Origin: Paraescarpia echinospica
Lineage: Eukaryota > Annelida > Polychaeta > Sabellida > Siboglinidae
Direction: 5' to 3'
Assembly (NCBI GenBank): GCA_020002185.1
Contig: CM034537.1
Span: 10,250,140-10,314,139 of the forward strand
DNA length: 64,000 nt
Position numbers and translations under genes: made by a program. Within the stretch, counting starts at the first letter, position 1, and every line of letters begins with the position of its first letter. This document shows, piece after piece, positions 10,922 to 20,067 of the stretch. The notes under the pieces are model-generated. The model was given only the letters and a program-made list of their open reading frames with translations, searched no databases and had not been told where the DNA came from.

Positions 10922-11986
10922 TCACAACTTGGCATCAATGAGAAAAACGAATATACGCATTGCCGACGAACACGAGCATCTATATGATCTACAGTTGTGG
11001 CAAGTGCACTTGCTGAGTGTCAAAATGTCTTCTGGAGCGGGTGCCGCAACGCTTTTTGGCATCACTGGTCGCAAGGTTGCGTTTACTGCATCTGCTGTCC
11101 ATCCATATTGGAGAAGATCTACGTCAGGTGGAATAGCCTGGGTAGCATGTTTCCAGATGCAGGTTTGCAAGTGAGCTCTCATCACATCTAGTCGAAAGGC
11201 CCCATTGGTGGGAGGCAGATACATCAGCTTTGGAGCCGAGACAATATTTGCCCTTGTAGTTTTTAATTTCCATATCTTCTAGCGCACATCGGTCATAGTT
11301 GTGGCTTCAGCAAATCCATAGCAAGAAGCTAAGAATGTTGTAGACTGTTCGACTACATCTGTAATTTGATCTGTAGACTCGCCCAGTTCCGAAAGTTGAT
11401 AGCCTGGTTGAAGGACTTTCACTGTTTTAGCCTTTCCAATGCCACAGCTGGTACTGAGCCACAGTGTCACAGCCTGACAAGGCGTGAGCTGCTAGTAGTT
11501 GTCCAGCAATGTTTCTGTGCATGTGCGCACTTGTTTGGATGTCATTGCATGTCCTGTCTGTGGATGTGGCTTCCATCGTTACAGGGCAGGTGTGGTTTCC
11601 GTGTTGGTAGAAGTGGATTAACAGTACGAACACGTCAGTATCATCCGAAATGACATTGATATTACAGTTCATAGCATCAGCTTCCACAATGAACATCATA
11701 AGGTGGATGATGATCACACCAGCCTCTTCCTGTGTGTTTCTCATGTCTTCCCAATTACTATGCCGTTGTTGATTTATACAGGGGCCACATCACTTCCTGT
11801 TACCACAAGTTTGTGGCGCATCGTCTTTAACTGTTTTCCCTGTTCCCGTAGAGTTTCAACGATCAGATCGATCAGTTGTACTTTATTAAATGTCGTAGTT
11901 AACACAACTTTTTGTGATGTAGCATCGAGCGTGAGAGTTGGTGGTGTCTGCTTGCTTCTTTCACTCTTGCTGTACGGGTGATACCT
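10922..11986 (-). pseudogene. E1 gene, C-terminal half: XPG-I-like region and Cys-rich tail
   Basis: Reading minus from the Gypsy edge, the order is a TR..R stretch with EASRHHQLS, KVQLIDLIVETLREQ, a VEAD acidic motif, VISDDTDVFVLL, HALSGCDTVAQY, and after a frameshift GIGKAKTVKVL. In FEN1/XPG nucleases the same order is EAEA, then a D.D motif, then GSDY, then GIGPK..., which supports an XPG-I plus helix-hairpin-helix-like fold. The tail (10922-11224) has YGWTADAVNATLRPVMP followed by CTCHNCRSYRCSCSSA, a Cys cluster apparently cut short compared with E2. Several frameshifts and stops. Role: nuclease part of a transposon-encoded protein. Motifs are seen; the fold is inferred. Confidence 0.65.
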
Positions 11987-12150
11987 GTGTTGTTGTCTGG
12001 GTTAGTACAGAGACGCAGAGACGGCGTTGTGAGAAACACGTTTTATTTTAGCAACATGGCGTGGTCATCACGCAAAGCATCATGGGACCTTATACAGCGT
12101 TATACCGAATCGTCCCATATGATACAAGTCCAATGTGGGGTAACTCTACA
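11987..12150 (-). repeat. Gypsy-1 3' LTR
   Basis: On minus it begins TGTAGAGTTACCCCACA and ends CAACACA. It is preceded on minus by a purine tract. Differs from the other LTR by four substitutions and apparently one base of length. Confidence 0.9.
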
Positions 12151-12163
12151 CCTCCCCTCAGAG
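12151..12163 (-). promoter_or_regulatory. Gypsy-1 polypurine tract
   Basis: Minus-strand CTCTGAGGGGAGG sits directly against the TG start of the 3' LTR, the position expected for the plus-strand primer of reverse transcription. Confidence 0.8.
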
Positions 12164-12220
12164 TTCGCATTCACATGTTCACCTGCAAACATGTCTCTAG
12201 ACAATGGTGAACTTCGGTGA

Positions 12221-12742
12221 CTATAAGTTCAAACGTTCAGGCGGCTTTATAGCTCTTCCTGATCTGGTCACAGTCATACACGGAGAGGCCGTGTCTCCGG
12301 TTAGGCTAGTGTCGGTGTGCTGTGGCGATGATCGTGTCGTCTCCGTAGTAGGTGCGCGCGATCTGATTTCACTCACATCTGGGATGCAGGATGGTTGTGG
12401 CCCTCTCACCGGACTGGTCATCGCATGTTGTTCGTCCGGAGTAGGAACCAGAACTCTCCTGTTACGCCGCACCGTGCCGTATTCGGTTCTCACGAGATAC
12501 GATCTAGGGTGATGTATCTGTCTCAGTATCCAGCCCTGTCGGTCCTGATCCCTAACCCATACTTGGTCACCTGGCTGTAGGACAGGAAGTTCCTGTGTCC
12601 TATGTCGGTTGTTGTAGGTGCGTGTTTGGTTGGATCTGTAGGCGTTCTCTTTGATTCGGACCTTCTCTCTGTCACCGGTCTGTACCCTTGGCTGGAGCGT
12701 GCTCGGGAGTGTTGGCAGTTGTGTTCGTAACCTTCTTCCCAT
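12221..12742 (-). pseudogene. Gypsy-1 integrase C-terminal region
   Basis: 173 residues beginning MGRRLRTQLP. A basic linker is followed by LQPGDQVWVRDQDRQGWI and NRRVLVPTP, typical of the chromodomain-like or GPY-type tail of Gypsy integrases, and the end reads TRSGRAIKPPERLNL. It follows the integrase core (12742-13683) with a one-base frame change. The last part is duplicated at 16257-16508. Confidence 0.8.
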
Positions 12743-13683
12743 CAGTAGTTCTGTAAGGGAGTTGACCGATATGTGAGAAGAGCCAGGTAATGGTCTTCGT
12801 TCTTCCTGAGCAACGCTTTCACTGTACGGACAGCTCCCTCCTTCTCGCCATTGGCTTGCGGATATCGCGGTGAGCTCGTTGAGTGAACGAACCCATATGT
12901 TGCTGCGAACTGTCGAAATGTATCAGCACTGAATTGAGGCCCGTTGTCTGACATGACAACATCTGGGATGCCGTGGACGGCAAACAGTTCCTTCAGCGTT
13001 GTGATGACACTTTCTGATGTTTGGTCGCGAAGCTGCTTGATCTCAATCCATCTCGAGTAATAGTCAATTGCGATGAGATATGCAATTCCATGAAACTCGA
13101 AAAGGTCCATGCCAAGCCTCTCCCAGGGACGAGATGGGAACGATGCTGGCATGAGTGGTTCTTTGGTTTCCGGACGATCTTTCGCAAACGTTGAGCAATT
13201 AATAACCATGTCTTCTATGCAGTTGGACAATCCTGGCCACCACACCGATGTGCGAGCCCGAGCGCGACATTTCGTGATACCGAGATGGCCCTGGTGTATG
13301 CAGTGTAGTATATCCAAACGCATGGCCCTCGGAATCACGATGCGTTCGTCATACAGTAGGAGATCATCGACTACCGCGAGATAGCTCCTGTTCTCCCAGT
13401 ACGGTCGTATCAGCGGCATATGTGGCATGTAAGCTGGCCATCCTAGTGTACAAAATGTTCTGACTTGTTCGCACTCAGCATCTGCTTTCTGTGCCGCTCG
13501 AATGTCCTGTAGACGTTTCTCCGTAGCTGGAAGTATGGTTACTGTGTGTTTCGCGTAACACTCTACCTCTTCCACAAACATGATGTCTGTCTGCTCTGGG
13601 AAGTTGACGGGAGCGCGAGATAATGCGCCAGATGTCGTTTGATGCTTTCCCGGGACGTATGCGACTTCCGGGTTGTATCGCAT
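12742..13683 (-). pseudogene. Gypsy-1 integrase core
   Basis: 313 residues. An N-terminal H2C2 zinc-binding region (HQGHLG ... CSTFAKDRP) has Phe where the fourth Cys ligand is expected. The catalytic core shows GMDLFEF (first Asp), MSDNGPQF (second Asp) and PQANGEKEGAVRTVK (Glu). A VPGK...DALSRAP-like tether at the start (here SGALSRAP) links to RNase H. The integrase would insert the cDNA copy in the nucleus. The frame is open across the core but joined to its neighbours by frameshifts. Confidence 0.9.
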
Positions 13684-13701
13684 TATTCTCAGACGAAATC
13701 G

Positions 13702-14000
13702 TTAGATGCGAGGTGGCATCTTGGCTAGCTCTGTTGTTTTCAGAAGTGGCACGAGAGGTTTGTTATCAGTCTCGAGCGTGAAGTTTAGCCCCATCACATA
13801 TTCTCTGAACTTCTCGCAAGCCCAGGTTGCTGCAAGAGCTTCCTTCTCTATGACTGCATAGCGTTTCTCGGTTTCTGTGAGTGATCGGGAAGCATAGCAG
13901 ACTGGACGACGTCTGCCACCATCTTGAATTTGCAGTAGCACTGAGAAGATGCGTCTGCTGCGATCACTGTTGGGCGGTTTGGGTCATAGTGTGCAAGTAC
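13702..14000 (-). pseudogene. Gypsy-1 RNase H
   Basis: YDPNRPTVIAADASS (catalytic Asp) lies in one frame. After a frameshift it continues VCYASRSLTETEKRYAVIEKE and LETDNKPLVPLL with a second catalytic Asp. The strong YASRSLT...EKEALA pattern is typical of Gypsy pol. It would degrade the RNA strand of the hybrid. Confidence 0.85.
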
Positions 14001-14730
14001 GTCGGATGATACAAGCATGTCTTTCACTTGCTGGAAGGCAGATTGTTGTGCCCCTTCCCATAACCATGCCCTGTCCTTTGCACAGTAACTGGCGTAACGG
14101 TTCGTTGATATCAGCCAGTCGTGGAATGAATTTTCCCATTTGGTTCACCATACCCATGAAGCGTTGGAGTTCCGTGACATTGGTGGGAGCTGGGAATTGT
14201 GCGATGGCTGCCGTCTTGCTGTTGTCTGCATGTATCCCTGAGGCACCGATGACATGTCCCAAGAACTTGATCGACCGCTTTGCAAATTCACATTTGTTGT
14301 TCAGTGTTAGTCCGGCTTGCTGTAAGCGTAGCATGACAGCTCTAACGCGCTTGTCATGTTCTGGTTTGTCTTTGCCATGTATCAAGATGTCGTCCATGTG
14401 GCAGATTACTCCTTCTTGGCCTTCCACAATGGCCGACACCGAGCGCTGGAAAATTTCACTTGCTGAGCTGATACCAAACGGAAGTCTGTTAAAACCGAAT
14501 CGCCCGAAAGGTGTGACGAATGTTGTGAGAAGCCTGGGCTCCTCATCCAGTGGAAGTTGCCAGAATCCGCTGTTGGCGTCTAGTTTTGTGAACAACTTGC
14601 TTGTTCCCAGCTTAGCTAAACTTTCATCCACAGAGTGCATTGGGTGTATCTCCCGTAGGACCGCTCGATTCAGCTGTGTGAGTGCAACACAGATGCGTAG
14701 TGAAGTTCCTGACGGCTTGGGAACAATCAC
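13984..14730 (-). pseudogene. Gypsy-1 reverse transcriptase
   Basis: 248 residues including KLDANSGFWQLPL, FNRLPFGISSA, ICHMDDILIHG and LGHVIGASGI. The catalytic box reads HMDD rather than the usual Y(V/I)DD, a form I recall from related animal Gypsy elements. The N-terminal part of RT is in another frame (14770-14860). The open frame is long, so damage is recent. Confidence 0.9.
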
Positions 14731-15370
14731 AAGTCCCGAACACCAATATGTGGGTTGTGTGACTGGAGAGATGACCCCCCTGTCGCTGCATCATCTCAAG
14801 TTCCGCTTTCACCTTCGGCAGCAGAGGATGCGGGATTTTCCTCGGTGCGTACAAACACACTGGTCTGGCGTCTGCACGAAGCGTCACATGATATTCAGTC
14901 TTCAACTTGCCGAGGCCAGTGAATAGACTCGGAAATTCTGCTTTGAAGTTCGCTGTTGGATCATTTACTTCCTCAACGCCATCGGACCGCGATACAAGTC
15001 CGGGTTTAACACAAGCTTGTTTGCTCAACAGTGAACACTGTTGGTTATGTAGGACGTATACTGTTTCAGTTATTTCTTTGCCACGGTATTTCAGGGTCGC
15101 ATGGAGTATGCCCCTGACCGGCAGATGGATGCCCCCAGGTCCACGGAGTTTCTTCTGATTCCTGTGGAGCTGAACCCGTTTCAACCACTCTTCCCTGTCA
15201 CTTATGACTGAAACTGGTGCGCCTGTGTCGAGTTTGAAGCGTGTGTTATGACCGTTCAAACTAAACCAAAAGTCCCTCTCGTCTTTGATCTCCCCCAGAA
15301 ATGGGATGTCCTCCCGCTTTACTTCGTGGACTCTGCCACTGGGTCTCCTGACTGCACTGCCGCGACACAC
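14624..15370 (-). pseudogene. Gypsy-1 zinc knuckle end, protease and RT start
   Basis: The frame begins inside a CCHC-like knuckle (CGKQGHFQAVC, first Cys lost). It then has FKLDTGAPVSVIS, the aspartic protease active site DTG, and ends with PRKIPHPLLPKVKAELEMM, the entry to RT, before a frameshift near 14775. The protease would cleave the Gag-Pol polyprotein. Confidence 0.85.
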
Positions 15371-16070
15371 TGCTTGGAAGTGCCCTTGTTTTCCGCAGGT
15401 ACTAGTCGTGTCATTGGGGTGAGTGTAGCCTCGTTTTGGCTTTTTGCTCCATTTTTGGGTACTGCTTTACTAGCTGGCCTGACGTGATCGATTTCGCGGG
15501 CACTGGAGGGCGTGCTAATTTCCCCTCTTACTACTTCTCCGTCTAGTTTGCGTGCCTCCGCCTGGCGGATAATCTGGACAGCTTGCTCAAGCGTCAAATC
15601 TGGTTTTGACTGTAGACGATCTGACAGCCCGTTGTCAGCGACGCCTGCGACTATTCTATCGCGGATCAACTCGTCCTTTAGATCACCATAACTGCAGTTT
15701 TCTGCCATTCGTCTTGTATGAAACTGTCGACTGGCTCTGATGCCGTTTGTCGCCGGGTGTTGAAACCTGCCCTTTCGACAATGGTGTTTCTCCTCACATT
15801 GAAATACTGGTCAATGGCAGACTTTACCTCGGCGTACGTTGCCTTATTTTCATCGATTTTGATCGTGGTCAGAATAGCGTCTGCACATTCGCCCATTGCG
15901 TATAGTAAAGTGCTTACTTGTTCAAGCTGTGACTTCGCTTGTAGGCCTGATGCAACTCGGTAACGTTCGAACCTTTTTGTCCATAACTCAGTTTGAGCTG
16001 GACCTGTTGCTCCTTCGAATTTCCCTGGAAGGGGAAGTTGCGTCGATTGGCGTACCTCTTCGTTGGCCAT
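15319..16070 (-). pseudogene. Gypsy-1 Gag
   Basis: The start is chosen at the ATG at 16070 (MANEEVRQST), only two bases after the primer-binding site; the longer upstream frame would run into the LTR. Residues LPLPGKFEG, the WTKRFERYR segment and FNTRRQTASEPVDSFI match the retrotransposon gag fold. After a frameshift near 15700 it continues CSYGDLKDELIRDRIVAG and LTLEQAVQIIRQAE. Structural protein of the retrotransposon particle. Confidence 0.85.
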
Positions 16071-16072
16071 GT

Positions 16073-16088
16073 TCGCGTATCGCTGCCA
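16073..16088 (-). promoter_or_regulatory. Gypsy-1 primer-binding site
   Basis: Minus-strand TGGCAGCGATACGCGA starts three bases inside the 5' LTR boundary. It begins TGG, as expected for pairing with a tRNA CCA end. I cannot name the tRNA. The gag ATG follows almost immediately, so the leader is very short. Confidence 0.65.
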
Positions 16089-16091
16089 CAA

Positions 16092-16256
16092 TGTGTTGTT
16101 GTCTGGGTTAGTACAGAGACGTAGAGACGGCGTTGTGTGAAACACGTTTTATTTTAGCAACATGGCGTGATCATCACGCAAAGCATCATGGGACCTTATA
16201 CAGCGTTATACCGAATCGTCCCATATGATACAAGTACAATGTGGGGTAACTCTACA
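16092..16256 (-). repeat. Gypsy-1 5' LTR
   Basis: Same termini as the 3' LTR. A purine-tract copy and pol end lie on its outer (right) side, which is abnormal for a 5' LTR. Confidence 0.9.
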
Positions 16257-16508
16257 CCTCCCCTCAGAGTTCGCATTCACATGTTCACCTGCAAACATGT
16301 CTCTAGACAATGGTGAACTTCGGTGACTATAAGTTCAAACGTTCAGGCGGCTTTATAGCTCTTCCTGATCTGGTCACAGTCATACACGGAGAGGCCGTGT
16401 CTCCGGTTAGGCTAGTGTCGGTGTGCTGTGGCGATGATCGTGTCGTCTCCGTAGTAGGTGCGCGCGATCTGATTTCACTCACATCTGGGATGCAGGATGG
16501 TTGTGGCC
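16257..16508 (-). repeat. Duplicated pol 3' end and PPT outside the 5' LTR
   Basis: 252 bp apparently identical to 12151-12402 (PPT plus the C-terminal pol tail). It lies between the 5' LTR and a 17-bp LTR tip (16509-16525, plus TGTGGGGTAACTCTACA). Explained by a tandem element whose first copy was almost wholly deleted, or by aberrant reverse transcription before integration, since the target duplication brackets the whole. Confidence 0.85.
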
Positions 16509-16530
16509 TGTGGGGTAACTCTACAACACC

Positions 16531-18460
16531 TTTGATACTGTCATCAACATCAACATCAAATACACATCAGAGTCCTTCATCTTTCTTGCAACAGATGCAA
16601 CAAAGTTGTCAATAGATTGTTGCACTCTATCTTGTGTTGGCCAATGAACTACCCATAATATGGCTGATCCATCGATTATCACACTGGTAGCTTTGGGTGC
16701 AGTTCTTGCCGGCACGTCAACGTTTGGCTTATTCTTTAGTGTTGACTTGTTTGTTCCTAATCTCATTTCACCAGCGTTGGTGAACATTGGAGTAGGCATC
16801 GGGGCCAACTCGTACGTCAGAGCTTTCTCAATGTCCATGTCTCTGCCAGTAGCCTGCAGACCAATGATGCGCGAATAAATCAAATTGGTATCGTATATCT
16901 TTGTGGAGCCTACTTTGATGTGTCATTTCATGGCTGCTATGGTATGCACTTCTTTGGGAAGAGTATAGTGGAACCCGAGAGGCCAACTGCTTTCATACTG
17001 GTTCATCATCTGCTGACCTATTGATACAGCTTTATGTACATTCACCGCAGGTTCAGTAGCCATTATGCCACTCACAATGTGGATGATGTTGTCATTTGGG
17101 TGAGTGGAAGGATCAAGTGGATCAATCGACTTTTGCAATTTCTGTTTGATTTTCGATCAGTCTTTATCATCTGATGTCAGCCGAGCTTCCCTTTGTGAAG
17201 ATGTTGGTGTACCGTAGGTCATGTCAGAAATGTCTTTGAACAGAACACTGTAAGTGTGAAGATTGGGGCCTACGTCTTCATGGTGTTTGGTTTCAGCATA
17301 ACACCGATTATACCAGTGGGTCCCTTTCCATACCACCTGAAAGTTGTTTTGATCATCATGTCCGTCCACATGCCATTACATATGCCTGGAATGTGCCGGG
17401 TAACATGATCTCCATACATGAACATTACGAAGATGTATGTTGGCATCGCCGCAATTGAGCGCAGATAATAAAGGCCATAGTAAGCATAATTTGGGTGACG
17501 AGCAGCAAAAAAGTAGGGCATCATATACTCCACAGCAAGCAAATGAAGTGCCCAGTCTGCTTCCTTCTCAGCTCGACAAAACAGCATCATTAGTAGAACA
17601 GGTTTGATCAACATATCTACCCAAAGTTTCGTGGTTCTGTTTTGGTTAGCTCTGTTTTCTAGCTCATACATTAAGCTATTTGGCTTGTCAACTTGCTGCA
17701 CCATGCTATGAAGAAGTCCCTCCATCACCATCCTCAGTGCTCGGAAGTTCTGTGGAAACCGCTTGCTTGTCAGCATGTGGGCAACCCCTCCAAATGCACA
17801 TTCCATGACATCAGACAACCTAGTGTCTGTCATCAGGACCCCGATACCTCCAATAAAGTTCATTATGAAGCGCATGCCCTCAAGCGTAGAATGAAATATT
17901 TTTTGTTGAATCGTTCTGGGTATACCCATGTAATGTTCACTGCAACTTTGTAAAGTTGCTGGTCACAGGTGAATATCGCGATGTGTTGTTCGACAGACTT
18001 CACAAGCCTTTCTGCCTCTAGCATAGCTGTTAGCATGGTGTCTGGATCAGATGGCTTCATTTTGATCAAAGGTGTGTACACACATGTGGCGGCTGGCATT
18101 ACCAGGTGACCTTCGTTTCTATTTAACACACTGTTGAATCCATTCCACTCTGGACATGCCTTATCACACTAAAGACATCCTTGGCTTTATCACGAAACAC
18201 AAGTATACTTACAATGTCTGTTGCTTTAAAAATGCGAAGATCATCTGCAAAATGCATAGACACTGAACTCAGTAGTGCTCTTCTGGACATGACGGTGCCT
18301 CCAAATCTTTGATAAAGTTTGTATATATTTCTGATGCATTTCTTATGGGCGATCGATCCGCATCTATGTCAGAAATGAGTTTATCATATGCTGGGTCTTT
18401 CGAAACTTTTCCAAGAACTTTTCCAAGATTTGAAGCAAGCTGTACCGATTTGGGTGCCAT
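16531..18460 (-). pseudogene. E1 gene, N-terminal half: putative transposase and XPG-N-like region
   Basis: In order on minus: MAPKSVQLASNLGKVL start (18460); TCDQQLYKVAVNITW; GGIGVLMTDTRLSDVMECAF with FPQNFRALRMVMEGLLH; ADWALHLLAVEYMMPYFFAA then RHPNYAYYGLYYL; GDHVTRHIPGICNGMWTDM; and finally VIIDGSAILWVVHWP followed by SDVYL. The HPNYAYYGLYY and GMWTDM parts correspond to HTNYSRWLPVHI and AMAIDQCHEQ in E2 and probably belong to the transposase catalytic region. VIIDGSA and the DVYL motif mirror the N-terminal Asp and VFDG motifs of FEN1/XPG. Split over at least five frames; the Gypsy interrupts right after the nuclease N-motif. Confidence 0.65.
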
Positions 18461-18854
18461 AAATTTGGTGTTGCAGTCATAGTGGTATCAGCTGCATGCA
18501 GATCACTGATACTTCAGTAGCCCACTGATCTCCACGCGCTTGACAAATCTCCAGTACAGCTGTCTTGAATGGCTTATGATGGACTCGGTCAGCAATTGTA
18601 CGAACTCTGGCATATTATGCTTCGTTTCATAATATTTCATGAAACTGGTGTATATTTTAGGTTTGACCTTGACATTTACGTATGACCTTGACCTTAGATC
18701 ATCAATTATAGAGTGTACAGTGGATTCATCACGTCGAAAAACATAGAAATGGACACATTAATTAATATAACATCTGTCATAGTTACTACTATATACATAC
18801 ATTCGTGTTTTTCATTTTTGCCCAAAAGTGAGATAGGGTTGCCATAGAAACCAG

Positions 18855-19001
18855 CCATTTCTGCAAAACGCCAAAGGGTGACAACTTGTCACCCTCCGGA
18901 TTATGATTATCCATTGCCTTAAGATACAAAATCATGAAAAACCCATGTTGGGACCTTTAGTGCAAGGTTGGACCAAAAATCCCACTTTGGCTGCCGGACT
19001 A
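18855..19001. repeat. E1 right terminal inverted repeat
   Basis: 147 bp, the inverted partner of 10689-10826, with tip TAGTCCGGCAGCC on minus. It contains the palindrome GGGTGACA-ACT-TGTCACCC at 18876-18894. Confidence 0.85.
18876..18894. promoter_or_regulatory. Palindrome in E1 right TIR
   Basis: Same 8-bp arms as at 10787-10805 but with centre ACT. Both sites sit at a similar distance from the tip (about 100 bp left, 108 bp right). Confidence 0.6.
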
Positions 19002-19379
19002 ATTCCTAGTTTTTCACGTATTAATTAATATAATGTTTCTAACGCAATATTAACTATGTTGAAGGTATACTGTCCGCCAAATTGTGTTTAGTAAGCCCGT
19101 AACAACGTTTGCAATTTGGAAGATACACCCCGGAGCATGTTCAAATGATAAACGAAACAACTAGTTAGTTTCCAAACAAACCTTGACGGCAGGAATGCCA
19201 ATAAGGGCTGAGTTAACAGCAGTACCCTTAGATGTTCAACAATTACCCAATTTCCCACGTTCTACATGGCGGAATTCCTGTTACAAATAACTAAGCTGGC
19301 TAATTGAAGGTAGACGAAAACACTGACTCATTTTAATAAAACGATGATTTTGTCTCGATCCCTCAACACTTTATAGAGT

Positions 19380-19854
19380 AGAGTTGGTACATATGTGGTA
19401 TTTAGGCGTCGTGTCGACCCGGATTCGATATTTATGCCGGACGGCCTGCATGGTCTACCCGATCTGCCCGGCATCAACTCGGTAACAGACCGGGAGGGCA
19501 GTGGTCCACGGTCGAGACCGGAGGCCTTGTAGAGTCCTGGATTCGGTAAGGGAGGAGTGCATTGATGAGTTAGCAAGATAGAAAAGGGGACAAGAGAACG
19601 GGATGCCGTTAGACTGCACCTCAACGGTCTCGACGACTTCAAAGTTCACGACTCCTTCTAACTATTCGAAGACTTACAATACCTCCACCCAGTGTGTCCA
19701 ACTTATATCAGGCCTGGCTGACACGAACGTACGGGATATGATCACGTACGCGAATGAGCAGCGATTCCATGATTGGGATGGACTCGCCACCTATGAGATT
19801 GCTATGCGCGACGCAGGTCGGATGAACCAGGAGAAGAATTTAAGCCTGGAAACA
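19380..19854. other. Unassigned GC-richer segment upstream of a LINE fragment
   Basis: Noticeably richer in GC than its surroundings, with open frames on both strands (85-104 codons). It directly precedes the plus-strand RT fragment at 19855, so it may be the upstream part of that retrotransposon. No motif recognised. Confidence 0.35.
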
Positions 19855-20065
19855 TAGAAAACTGTACAGACTATAGACCAATTTCGGTACTTTAAAATGT
19901 TTCTAAAATACTGAAAAAAATGGTTTAATACTAAACTAAATGCTTTTCTTGACAAATATAATGTTATTACCCCCAGTCAATATTTATTTGTATTTCGTTA
20001 AAATATGTCCACGTCCTACGCCTTAACCGAGTTGGTTATTGAAATATGTAGCATCATCTCTTTCT
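19855..20065 (+). pseudogene. LINE reverse transcriptase fragment
   Basis: Across frames it reads DYRPISVL, SKILEK, LN.FLDKYN, TPSQY and NMSTSYALTELV, the conserved early RT block of non-LTR retrotransposons. Only about 70 residues with stops and shifts. Ends where the oppositely oriented LINE (20068-21165) begins. Confidence 0.6.
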
Positions 20066-20067
20066 TA

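Larger units (their letters stand above)
11987..16525 (-). mobile_element. Ty3/Gypsy LTR retrotransposon nested in E1
   Basis: Two near-identical LTRs of ~164 bp (11987-12150 and 16092-16256) flank gag, protease, RT, RNase H and integrase remnants on minus. A 5-bp target duplication lies outside: plus ATACC at 11982-11986 and ACACC at 16526-16530, one mismatch. Beyond the 5' LTR there is an extra 252-bp copy of the pol 3' end and a 17-bp LTR tip. About five LTR differences suggest a fairly recent but not fresh insertion. The internal coding region has several frameshifts. The C-terminal pol tail ends just before the PPT. Confidence 0.9.
10689..19001 (-). mobile_element. DNA transposon E1 (Academ-like), split by a Gypsy
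   Basis: The two ends are inverted repeats: plus-strand TAGTCC at 10689 and GGACTA ending at 19001. A 3-bp direct duplication ATT lies outside both (10686-10688 and 19002-19004). Total length is 8.3 kb, or about 3.77 kb once the Gypsy insertion (11987-16525) and one target copy are set aside. The single minus-strand gene runs from about 18460 to 10922. It encodes a putative transposase region, a FEN1/XPG-like nuclease and a Cys-rich tail, in the same order as E2 (37482-41155). The gene is broken by frameshifts and stops. Placement in Academ (AcademX lineage) rests on remembered domain content and the 3-bp duplication, and needs a database comparison. Confidence 0.75.

Noticed and set aside
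13949..14926. 325-codon plus-strand frame
   Set aside because: Antisense shadow of the Gypsy-1 RT and RNase H on minus; no recognisable domain of its own.
10689..19001. E1 as a KDZ (Kyakuja-Dileera-Zisupton) or Kolobok element
   Set aside because: KDZ elements also have CxC clusters, but as I recall they lack the XPG-like motifs. Kolobok has TTAA duplications, not ATT. Kept only as an alternative to test.
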